In this document: positions 46,074 to 56,300 of the stretch, piece after piece
Layout of the letters: every line of letters starts with the position of its first letter
How positions within the stretch are numbered: the stretch's first letter is position 1
Assembly: GCA_947034885.2 (NCBI GenBank)
Contig: OX344758.2
Coordinates: forward strand, 2,048,501-2,112,500
Reading direction: 5' to 3'
DNA: 64,000 nt
Origin: Thuidium tamariscinum
Taxonomy: Eukaryota; Streptophyta; Bryopsida; Hypnales; Thuidiaceae
The notes under the pieces: model-generated
Seen by the model: only the letters and a program-made list of their open reading frames with translations
Database searches by the model: none
What the model was told of the DNA's origin: nothing
Program-made: the position numbers and the translations under genes

Positions 46074-46739
46074 CTAAGCAAGTGAGAAATTGTGCAGAAT
46101 GGTACCACAATTCGAACCTTCATTAAAAACCTAATTGTATCAAATTCGAACGTTTTCGGTCGCAATTTGACGTTTCCTGTCACGGCGACTTGTAAATTCC
46201 TCACGGTGGGCAACAAGAATCCAATTCGAGGGATCCAATTCAAGCACACAAGTTCAAGCAAACTAAACCAATCAAAATATTTCAAACGAATCCAAAAAGA
46301 ATAATTTTAACGCCTAGGGTTTCGAATTGCTTCCCGGAGCTCCAATTTCGGCAATTGAGCTCGCAAACGAGAACTAAACCCTAGAAGTAAAGGAAAAGAA
46401 CAACACAGAAGTGGTGAAGCAACAACAGAAACCACGAATTCGGCAACTAACTTACTGCTGTAATCCTAAATTTCTGGGAGCTCACGGTTGCAAATGGACC
46501 ATGAAATCACGAAAGCTGCGTCACACGATCGAAGATTCTTCTCTCGATGTTCACAGTCCTACGTCTTGACCTATAACACTTTGATTCCTACAACAAACCC
46601 TAGAATTTTGGGAGCCTCGAAGGGATGAAAAAATACCCTCCAACATATTCGAGCCCTAAAAACTGTCTGAGAACTTTAGGAGCGCCCGACCTCCGGAAGT
46701 TCCCCAACGGGATTCCCTTTGGAAAAAAACACTGGAATC
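46074..46739. other. Spacer with relatively high CpG
   Basis: No supported gene. Overlapping frames on both strands (46092-46304 and 46625-46813) have no recognisable motif. The right part grades into block B2. Confidence 0.4.
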
Positions 46740-48735
46740 CAGCCGAAGCTTCGCCTCTGGTCGACGTCTCGACGACAGAGGACTGGATTAGGGTTCCCTT
46801 TAGATGCGCCTAAACCCCGACCCACCTAGCTAGTAATGGCATCCGTAGAGCCAATGCAAGGCCTGTGAGCTCCAAAGTTCTCATGATCCGCACCTTCGTC
46901 GCTTTCTGTGGAAGCTCCAGATCGAGGTCCTAGAAATGACGAAGGCTTGGCTGGGTTGTGATTTTGTATTGCAGTTCTAGTTTGGCCTTTACACTTGTCG
47001 AGATTGCGACTCGGGCGATCGAATCACGCGGATTTCTGCGACTATGATGATTCGCCCACTCGCTCCGCCCTCTCTCTCCACTAATTAGCCACTTGCTCCC
47101 ACAACTCTTTCTCTCCCTCCCTCCTATCCCTTCTTTCAACTGTCTGCGCTCTGTTTGTGCTCCTCTCCCGTGGTTCACTCGGCGTCACTTGGCGGTAAGC
47201 TCTCCCTCGTTTTTCTCTCGTCTTGTTGCAGGATTACTGAGCCGGGATTATTGGTCTTTCATGCTCATTTTGGTGATGCAAGAGTTTGATTCGTTTGGTG
47301 TGTTTTGAGCAGGTAATTCTCGACAAATGTTCAAGAATATGAATCCCATATTCAAGCGAGTGATCAGCTCCAGGCTTGTCCAAGGATGCTACACCTCGGC
47401 TCACTTCCCGCATCATGGTACGCATGGTGCCTATGAAGCCTTATTTGGGAATTCAATTATTCAACTTGTGATTTAGGGTTTATCAAACTTAGAAAGGAAA
47501 AAACAATGACAGTTGCAGGGTTTCTTTTCTTTTTGTCTTTCAGTGTTAAACATCAGTTTTTGGCTCGATGAACTTTATCAAGTAGGAGTTTGGTGTGTTT
47601 TAAGTTTTAAGTCGGCTATTTGTGATTTGTGATTTGTTTGCTCGATAGGGTCTGGCCATTTGTCTACGCTCCACTCCCTTGGTTTATCCCGGTCGCCACT
47701 AGCTCCGCCTCCGCCATCACCATGGGGTAGGGCATTCCGTTTTTGCTATGGTTTTGTTGCAAGTGAGCTTGGCTTGGGATACTGTGTTCATGCATACTGG
47801 AGTTTGCTTGTAAGTTTGTATTGACTCCTTTGAATGTTGGAATTTAAACAGGTACGGCAGACATTGGGGCTAATTTGTCAACAGACTCATCTGTTCGGCA
47901 GGATTTGACAGATCTTTCCGAAGTTGTCAAGGAGATGAAAAAAGAGATGGGTGTCTATCGTCTGTCAATTGCAGCCTTATTTGTTCCATACGTCAATGTT
48001 GTGGCTGGTATGTTTTTCTTACATCCTTTTGATTTAGCAATGGGTCTTATCTATCTGTGATTACATACAAGGATAGTTTATTGAGTATTGTGAACAACTA
48101 CTCTAATTTTACATTAGAAGAAAATTTATCAATCTCTTGTACAAATTTGATGCATAGATTGCCACATAGATTGATTGATGTATAGATTGATGCATAGGCC
48201 ACATAGATTGTAAGATCATAATTTTAGGTGGTGTTATATAACTTTTTATTTATATTTGTTATTTACTTTTGACAAGTGAAGTTCTACTTTGGGTCTCTGG
48301 TGTTCAACCCAAATTTGTCCCAGGAGACACCTCTGCGAGACTTGCTCTGCATAGGGCGAGAGCGTATGAGGTGTTGGTCAACTCTACATCAGTTGCGAAG
48401 GTTCTGCAGTTGAAGAAGAAAGATTACAAGAACTTTTTGCTCACTATTCTTGGGGACCAAAACAACTCAGCATACTGGAAGACACTTGACAGCCTTGAAA
48501 AGGCAGTAGTTGATGCCAAAGCAATGGTGGAGCACTTCCCTTCTCATGTCGGGGAGGAACAAATCCGTGTGCTTGAGAATTTTGACAAGCTATGTGGTCT
48601 TATTGAGGTTATTTTATTTTATTTTTTGTCACTTAATTATTAATCTAAAATGTTCATTTATCATTTGTAGGTATTATGACCCATTCTAATCAACCATTGT
48701 TCTTGGAATGCGCAGGGAGGGAAGGTTTGAATTTA
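46740..48735. repeat. Segmental duplicate block B2 (CpG-rich copy)
   Basis: Collinear with B1 (29350-32450) but without its CACTA-type MITEs. Relative to B1 it lacks about 290 bp in intron 3, with ctgt at the joint, probably a deletion. Confidence 0.8.
47327..48730 (+). CDS. Unrecognised, probably organelle-targeted 223-residue protein, five exons
   Basis: Exons 47327-47417, 47649-47726, 47852-48007, 48276-48607 and 48716-48730 join in one phase (1-1-1-0) to 223 residues, ending GGKV then TGA. The start, MFKNMNPIFKRVISSRLVQG, is basic, hydroxylated and free of acidic residues, like a mitochondrial or plastid presequence. Exon 2 is Ser/Pro-rich. Exon 3 holds an amphipathic stretch (DLTDLSEVVKEMKKEMGVYR) and a short hydrophobic segment. 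Exon 4 is a 110-residue charged, helical-looking domain (LQLKKKDYKNFLLTILGDQ, LDSLEKAVVDAKAMVEHF). I do not recognise a family. The exon-4 acceptor reads gacaaG where the B1 copy has gacagG. Splicing at the shifted AG would change frame and stop within about 40 codons. So this copy may be broken at that one point, or use another acceptor. Confidence 0.55.
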
Positions 48736-50180
48736 GATGGCTCTGATGGCTCTGATGCGTTTAGTTGAGACTGACTAGAGCCAGTATGGTTGGAAGAGCT
48801 GGGAGCTTCGTTGGAACTTGAAAATAGTGAGTGTTTAGGGTTTTAGGGGTGCTGGAGAGGCACTTTGTTGTGCAAGGTTTCCTGCCCTCACTGTAATTGC
48901 AGAGCATGTTAAAATTCCTCACCGCAAATGCCGACCGTGATCACCTCCTCGCTGCACTATCTCAGTTTCAGATTTCGAGACTTTGCGTTCATCAGGTTCG
49001 TCGGGTTCGTTCTCCGTCGCTGACTTCTTCGTCCGTTATCTTCTTCATCTTGCCGTATGCGACCTTGGATGTGTTGAGGTGTGGTCGCAGTCATGGTGCA
49101 AATATTTGAAGTTAAGCCTGACTGCATCAAATGTAGTTGGAAGAGCTGTGAGCGCAGTTGATAATTGAATATTGATTGGGGTAGGGTTTTATGATAAAGC
49201 GTGTTAGGGCGTTAGGGCTTCGATTTGCAGGATTTGCTACCCTCGCTGCAAATGCCGACTTATTCAAATCCCTTACTGCAGTATCTTATTTTCAGATTTC
49301 AAAACAAGTTTGTCAGGTTCGTTCTCCGTTGCTGAATGAATTCTTCTTTGTCTGTCATCATGTCATGTGCGACCTTGGATGCATTGAGATGTGGTTGCAG
49401 TGATGGCTTAGACGCGCTAAAGGTAAAATCGACTGGATCAAGTTCATCTGGAAGAGCTGCGAGCTTCGGTGGTAAAAGAAAATAGTCAGTGTTTTAGGGT
49501 TTAAGGATTGCTACCCCACTCACTGCAAGTGCCGACCTTGTTCAAATCTCTCACTGCATGCATTCAGCCGGTTTGTCAGGTTCATTCTCCATCGCTGGCT
49601 TCTTTGTCTGTCATCTTCTTCATCTTGCCATTTGCGACTCCCTTAATTTTGTTGAGGATACGTGATGGTTTAGGGTTTAGGGGGTTTGGGGGCTTCGATT
49701 TGCAAGGATTGCGACATCGCTCCACTTCAAATGCCGACTATGTCTAAATCCCTCACTCCAATATCTCAATTTTTGACCTTCGAACGTATGCGTTCCCCAG
49801 ATAATGCGGTACAATCTCCGCAACTGTTTACTTCCTCTGCCATCTTCTAGATCTTGCCATGTGCGAACGGATGCGTCAAGGACACTGGATGGGTGCAAAG
49901 CGCATAAGTCTGATGAGGTGCATCAAGTTCAGCTGGAAGAGTTAGAAGCTTAGTCGGTGATTACATTTGTTCTTGGGTTCCAGGTTTTGGAGTGCAATGG
50001 GGTAGAGATTGGTTCTCGGGTTGCTGGAGAGGCTTCGATCTGCAAGGGCTGCGACCCCTTCACACAGAGAGAAGGAGACTTTCTTGGTAATGAATTTTCT
50101 CGGGGGTTCAGGGTTGTCGGGAGCAGGCTAGGAGTCTTGCTGAATGAGTTTGAGCTTTCCATGGCAACAGTGTCAAAAAA
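48736..50180. repeat. Array of four to five imperfect tandem units, about 230-340 bp
   Basis: Each unit has a ggaagagctg start, a gtagggtttt-like stretch, a cttcgatttgcaaggatttg phrase, ctgcaaatgccgac, a tatctcaatttcagat phrase, ggttcgttctccgtcgctga, and cttcttcatcttgcc before a tgcgacc. The last phrase recurs near 49040, 49350, 49620 and 49848, so units shorten downstream. A partial further unit is at 49990-50080. CpG-rich, no consistent reading frame; starts right after the stop codon of the 223-residue gene. Confidence 0.7.
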
Positions 50181-50988
50181 ATAGTACTCCAGAGACTTAC
50201 ACAATGAACCAGGAGAGCATCCTCCTCAACGCATTCTAACCCACCTTAGCAAGCAATCGCACTACTAAATCACTATTGACACTGAGCCTGGCTCCAACTA
50301 TCTGATCGGACAAATTTTGTTGGTTCTTGTCAACAAATGGAAGAGGTTTCAACCAGTTTTGAGACTCATATCCCTCGGTATGGAACAGCAGAAATCCGAG
50401 GCACAGTAAGGGGAGTTACATTCAAGTTCATCGAGCTTGTATCTTCACAATTATGAGCGGAGCAGATCAGAAAGTTCAACGAATTTACCGAACCACTGAT
50501 ATTCAGCCTCGTCAACAAGTATACGGAACTTGACTAGAGTCGGAGAGCCCTCCTCCGTGTCTCCGAACTTGCTGAAATTCTTGACGTCGAGCGCCGTGAA
50601 TGGATTGTAGGGGCTCCTTCAACTAAATCTTCGAGGATTTCTCATGACGAAGGTCTACGAATGCTCAAAGTTTGATAGATAGACGACCTAAAATTCTTAA
50701 AGCACTTGTTTTCATGTGATGATACTGCGGAAGCAGACGCTAAGCAGACACGTGATATTTGACAAGGTTGAATCTGAACATCATTTTTTCATGATATGTG
50801 TCAACTTCTGGTCTATGTCGGCATTTGTGAGGGAGATTTAAGCTCAATTGCCGAAATCTTTTTCTTTTCTTTTCTCTCAAAGTTAGCAACGCCTGGGAGA
50901 GAGATTCTTCATCCACAATCACTCCCTCTCAGTCAAATGCCCAAGAAAGCTTGATGAAAATTGTATCATTGGTACTTCTTTGGATTCA
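50181..50988. other. Spacer with one possible coding fragment
   Basis: Apart from the minus-strand fragment listed next, nothing is recognisable. CpG content is higher than in the AT-rich deserts. Confidence 0.4.
50451..50615 (-). pseudogene. Possible terminal exon fragment, family unknown
   Basis: After a plausible acceptor (agttgaag), a 54-codon frame runs SPYNPFTALDVKNFSKFGDT, EEGSPTLVKFRILVDEAEYQ, WFGKFVELSDLLRS, then TAA. Its composition is protein-like (aromatic and charged residues alternating, GC-rich third positions). No family recognised and no partner exon found nearby. Confidence 0.3.
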
Positions 50989-52766
50989 TTGATTATGTGA
51001 AAAAGCTGGCAGACTTTGAATAATGTGCATGTTTGTGATTTGTGCTTTTTTATTGCAAATTTCTTATTTATGAAATTGGTTGAGTTTTATAGAGAGTCAA
51101 AATCTTTTGGTGGGCGTCTGAAATCTAAATTGAGACTTGGTTGAAAGGCACTTTTAGAATGTACATATTATAACACATAATAAGCATCCCAAGCTTTAAA
51201 GCCTAGAGAACAAAGTTTTTGCCAACAAATATGAAGACTTAACCTATATAATGCCCAAGGCACCAAAATCTGGTGTTTGCAAAACTTTGAAGTTAAAGAA
51301 AACTTAACCAAGTTGTTATTTCTAGTAGTTTTGAGAATTCTTTTCAAAGTCTACTTTAACCATTAAAAACTTGATCTTGAAAATCACTAACTATGATTTT
51401 TCTATTGAAGATTTTGTATAAGGGTACCCATTGCAATCTTGACTTTCTTGAGTGGTGAGGGCTCTTGGAAATGAACCTCAAATACACTAGATCTTAGAGA
51501 AAAAATCACATTTGAAATTCTTAAAAAAAAATATAGAGTAGATTTTAAAAACCAATAAGTTGATTGGGGTTATCCATGTTAAGCCCTTTCACCTCATATT
51601 TTTTTGGTCACCAACATTTTAGATTTGACTTGTGAAAAGAGGATTGAAAGGCTTCACATCACTTTTGCAATTTTAACACCCTTGTGATCAAACATTATAA
51701 TCTCTCAATCCATAAGTGATATTATCATGTTTTCTTTCCTAAGTGATCTCTAATATGTCTAGTTTGAATTTGTATGGTTACATTAAAAAAAAAAATTAAT
51801 ATAGCTCATCATAAAGTTGACTTTTGTTCACTTTAAAACAAATTCCTAGAAGCTCAGAAAAGGCCTTGGACATTTAGGGGTTAAAGCAAACAAGATGGAG
51901 TTAGTCAAAATTATCATTCTTCATTTCTATAGGAATTTTGAAAGTCATTCATTGAACACTTTGAGTTTGTTGTGGTTTTATAAGGTTAAGAGCTGCCTCA
52001 ATCTATACTCTAGGATCAAATAAGTTGCTCATCACTGATACTGATATGGATTGAGTCACCTACCTTTTGGTGTTGCAGACTCATGGTGAAGCAACGTTGT
52101 GCCAATGCATGTCTGCTTCAGCAAATTGTAAACTCATGTGATGCCTAAATCTTCTAGCTTTGGGGGGCAAAAGAGGACATGTGATACAAAATATTCTTAT
52201 ATTTTTCCCTGTAAGTTAATCGCCGAACTTCAGGAAAAAAAATTCATCACAAATAAAGGTGAAGGCAGAACAGTACTTACAACAATTTTACTGTCATTCA
52301 GGCCCACAGAACTTGTCAGGAATTTAATCTTGAAGCTCACAAGTTTAGCTCGTACTAAAAAAAAGCAGTATTGTTCATGTTTTACTCAAGTTGCAACAAC
52401 CACTCCTAAATTTGCTTTATCTTCAATCTTAGCATAACTTGAATGACACTTCGATCAACTTAATTCTATCGTCTGATAACTAAGCTTTCATCGTTGGTGG
52501 TTGCCAAAACTGAAATTGGTAGAAATGCACTGACAACAATCTTTCATTTCAACTGTGAGAAAACAATCCCAAATCATCAACTCTGCACTTGACTTGAATT
52601 CACACTGAATTTCTTTGGACAGCTTATCTTCTCAAATATTTCCATTTGTTGTTTTCTTTTGCTCCAAAAATTGCTTCAACCTTTACGCCATGATCATCAT
52701 CACCCTCAATTCACACACGTGAGAATGAAAGCTTGCAGCCAATTGATCTCGTCCTGTTTTGTTACA
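50989..52766. repeat. Segmental duplicate block C2
   Basis: Copy of 42633-44972 lacking the two C1-specific insertions, and so the reference for their empty sites. High similarity on both sides of those sites. Confidence 0.85.
51239..51884. mobile_element. TTAA-flanked MITE, family 3, copy in C2
   Basis: Same element as 43115-43768; left end ttaacctatataatgcccaa is more worn, right end tggacatttaggggttaa intact. TTAA at 51239-51242 and 51881-51884. Confidence 0.8.
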
Positions 52767-53388
52767 ACAGGATGAAATGCAACAAATTAACATTCTCAAC
52801 TTGAAAAACACGAGCAGTCTCTTTGTTGCATTGTGAGAACAACCACTCTTACTACTAATTCCAAAGAGAATTCTACAAAGACACAAATATCTCCACAGCA
52901 TCCCCTGATGTTCTAACAAATGGATAGCATAAATTTACGAATTGCTACAGAATCAACGCACACTAGACACTGGCGATTGCAAATCTCTTCAGAATCCATT
53001 TGATAGAAATTATGCGACTAATTTAACATCCACTGTACGACTGGAATGTTCAATCAAGGATGAGTTTAAAAAAATCCTTTGTTCCACAAGGAAAATGATC
53101 AAGTGACAAATACAGCATCATCCAACTCGAAAAACATATTCTTGACGGAACTTCACGGGATCTCTGTTCCCCTGGGGGGGATTACCCTCTGTCAAATTGC
53201 TGAAGAGTGTGATGTCGGATCCCACTTATTTCACAAGCTAGATACAGATACATATATGCAGCAATTTTCAGTCACACTAACAAACATTTTAATTGACTAC
53301 TTGTCCAATATACAGCACTTGAAACTTTTAGAAATATTGGTACAAAGTTCGACACCGGGTATTCATGTTTATAACCGACAGCCATAGT
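52767..53388. other. 3' flank and likely 3' UTR of the ATPase gene
   Basis: Lies directly downstream of the minus-strand ATPase stop codon. Plus-strand frames here (53079-53387) have no motif. Confidence 0.5.
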
Positions 53389-56300
53389 TCAAGCCTTAGC
53401 ACCATCTCTGGCAATTGTTACAACGCAAGTTTTACACCTGGATGGATCGTCACAGCAGGAGTCGGTTGAGGTTGATACCGCTTTTGATGGATCCTCGTTT
53501 GCTGCAGACGAATCTGCAACAGTCCAATTTCCACGTAAAGTTTCTGCATCAAACTCAGATGGCTTGCAGCAATCACCTGCACCACAACCAACTCCTGGCT
53601 TCACGATGCTGGCACCGCTTGAATTTGAATCCTCCCTAATTTCTATAGCGGGAGAGGGGGTCTTCTTGCTAGAAGGCGCCTTGCAGCTCCCGCTCGCACA
53701 ACATCCACCGACTGTCTTTGCGGCGCTGGGACCATTAGAGGCAGTTGCATCTGAATCCGCCCTCACCTCTGTTGCAAGAGTGGGAGGCTTCTTGTTCGAA
53801 GACGCCCTGCAGCTCCCGCTCGCACAACATCCACCGACTGTCTTTGCGGCGCTGGGACCATTAGAGGCAGTTGCATCTGAATCCGCCCTCACCTCTGTTG
53901 CAGGAGTGGGAGGCTTCTTGTTAGGAGGCGCCTTGCAGCTCCCGCTCGCACAACATCCACCGACTGTCTTTGCGGCGCTGGGACCATTAGAGGCAGTTGC
54001 ATCTGAATCCGCCCTCACCTCTGTTGCAGGAGTGGGAGGCTTCTTGTTCGAAGACGCCTTGCAGCTCCCGCTCGCACAACATCCACCGACTGTCTTTGCG
54101 GTGCTGGGACCATTAGAGGCAGTTGCATCTGAATCCGCCCTCACCTCTATTGCAGGAGTGGGAGGCTTCTTGTTAGAAGGCGCCTTGCAGGTCCCACTCG
54201 CACAACATCCACCGACTGTCTTTGCGGCGCTGGGACCATTAGAGGCAGTTGCATCTGAATCCGCCCTCACCTCTATTGCAGGAGTGGGAGGCTTCTTGTT
54301 AGGAGGCGCCTTGCAGCTCCCTTTGGAACAACATCCAGAAGCTGGCTCCTTCTTGACACTGCTGGATTGGTCCGAATATACGACAGGCTCTGCACTATTC
54401 AAGAGATTCTCCTTGCGGATTTCATGGCAGTGATGCTTTGGAGTTGAATTCGTCTTTGCACAGCACCCTGCTGAAACCGAGGTCAACGGACCAATGACTT
54501 TAGGTTGATTGCAACTGCCTTCGGAAGAGCAGTCAGAGCCATTCTTGAGAATCGCATCATCAACAACACGTGAAGCAAGGTCATTGCAGCTTCCCTTCGA
54601 GCAACACCGGGCACCTGCTTCTGCAATCCGCGACTTGTGCAAAAACTCTGCTTCCTGAGCTAATTCCTCTTCTGGCAAACAGCAATTTCTTGAGGATCCA
54701 CAACCTGGAAGCTTAGGCTGAGCAATCGAAACTGCTGGAACATCACTACAACAATTACTCTCGCAGAGATCAGAACTCTTTCTTACACCCTTGGTCTTGT
54801 CAAAGCCTCCAATACTGTTTCCATACCTGTGCCCTTTCCCTCTGGAAGTAAGCACTTTCGTCTCACACCGGGCACTGGAACAACAAGGAGGTTGATCTTC
54901 CTTGTCTGCGCAGCACAAGGCATCCTCCTCACACTTCTCTTTCTTGTCGTGGTGGTGATGATGATGCATATGTTTAGGTAACCACGGAATCCGTACTCGG
55001 AATCCATTGTGGTGGTGATGATGTTTCTGGGCAGCCACAGGAGCTTGTATGATAGCACTTTCGGAGCATTCGACGTCCTCACCATCCTCGCAGCAACTGT
55101 TATTACAGTCCTTGAACTCCATGTCTAACTTTTGTGAAATGCACTGGTCTGCAACATTAGGGGAAAAACATCTGAGGAAGCACAGGACTTAACACTACAT
55201 GCTACTGGCTGCCTTGTAAAGTCATATTGTACCTTCACCACAAAGGAAGGTTCACAGTGGCACTTACAAAGACGTGTTCTCTGTTCAGTGAACTGGAATT
55301 GACCGGATTAGGTGTCCATACCACCAATGTGACGGTCTATTATCCGCACTTACCTGAATGCGATCCCAAACTACTCTACAGTAAATTTAAGAATATGCCA
55401 GGTACCAACGGAATCAAAACTAGGTACATTCAGCATTCCAAACAAATTATAGATCACATAGTCTTTTAAACAATCTTAGTCTCGACAGTCGATAAAACAG
55501 AGGCAAATAAGGTTGTGAAGTAAAGATATTACCATTCCCCCCATGCTTCTTGGCCTTCTTCAAGATACGCATGCTGTTGAAGATGACAGCCAGACAAGTT
55601 CCAACGTCAGCCACTACCGCCGCCCACAGAGAAGCATATCCACCTGCTGCGAGACCGATTATGAGCAATTTCGTCACAAAACTAAACGAGACATTCTGCC
55701 CAATCTTCCATCGACAATTTAGTCCTAGTCGCACTGCCGATGCTAACTTCCGAAGATCATTTGTCATCAAAGCAACGTCAGCTGTTTCCATGGCAACGGC
55801 TGAGCCAGCCACTCCCATTGCGATTCCCAAATCTGCAGCCGCCAAAGCAGGTGCATCATTGATGCCATCTCCCACCATTGCAATAATACCATGTCCTTTA
55901 AGTTCTTGAACCATCCGAACCTTGTCCTCAGGTAGCAATTCTGAAAATACGTCGATTTCGCCTATCTGAAGTGACAAGTGCGACAATAGCCAACCATAAG
56001 ATCCTTACGTGAAACATGCCTACAATGGATGAAGTATCCCGTGTGAACCAGAAAAGAAATAATGAGACCAGCAACTCTAAAGGAAGAAATTCTTGTCTCA
56101 CGACTCACAAAAGCAAGACTTTCAAACAATATGACATGGCGCGAAGACCTAGACAAAAGAAATGAGTGGAATATGTTGCAACACCACGCGAAATAAAATC
56201 CGCTATTATCAGCACCTTTTTTCCGTAACTATTTGCATGATTTTATTGCCTACCTTGTCGCGTACATGACCGGCAGCTGTACTGCTGTCGCCAGTGAGCA

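Noticed and set aside
53575-54430. Regular repeats considered as a CRISPR-like array
   Set aside because: They are in-frame protein repeats in a plant exon with no unique spacers.
53564-54433. 289-codon open frame on the plus strand, opposite the ATPase tail
   Set aside because: It is the antisense shadow of the 126-bp coding repeat; a repeat open in one frame is often open on the other strand. It has no start context or family match.
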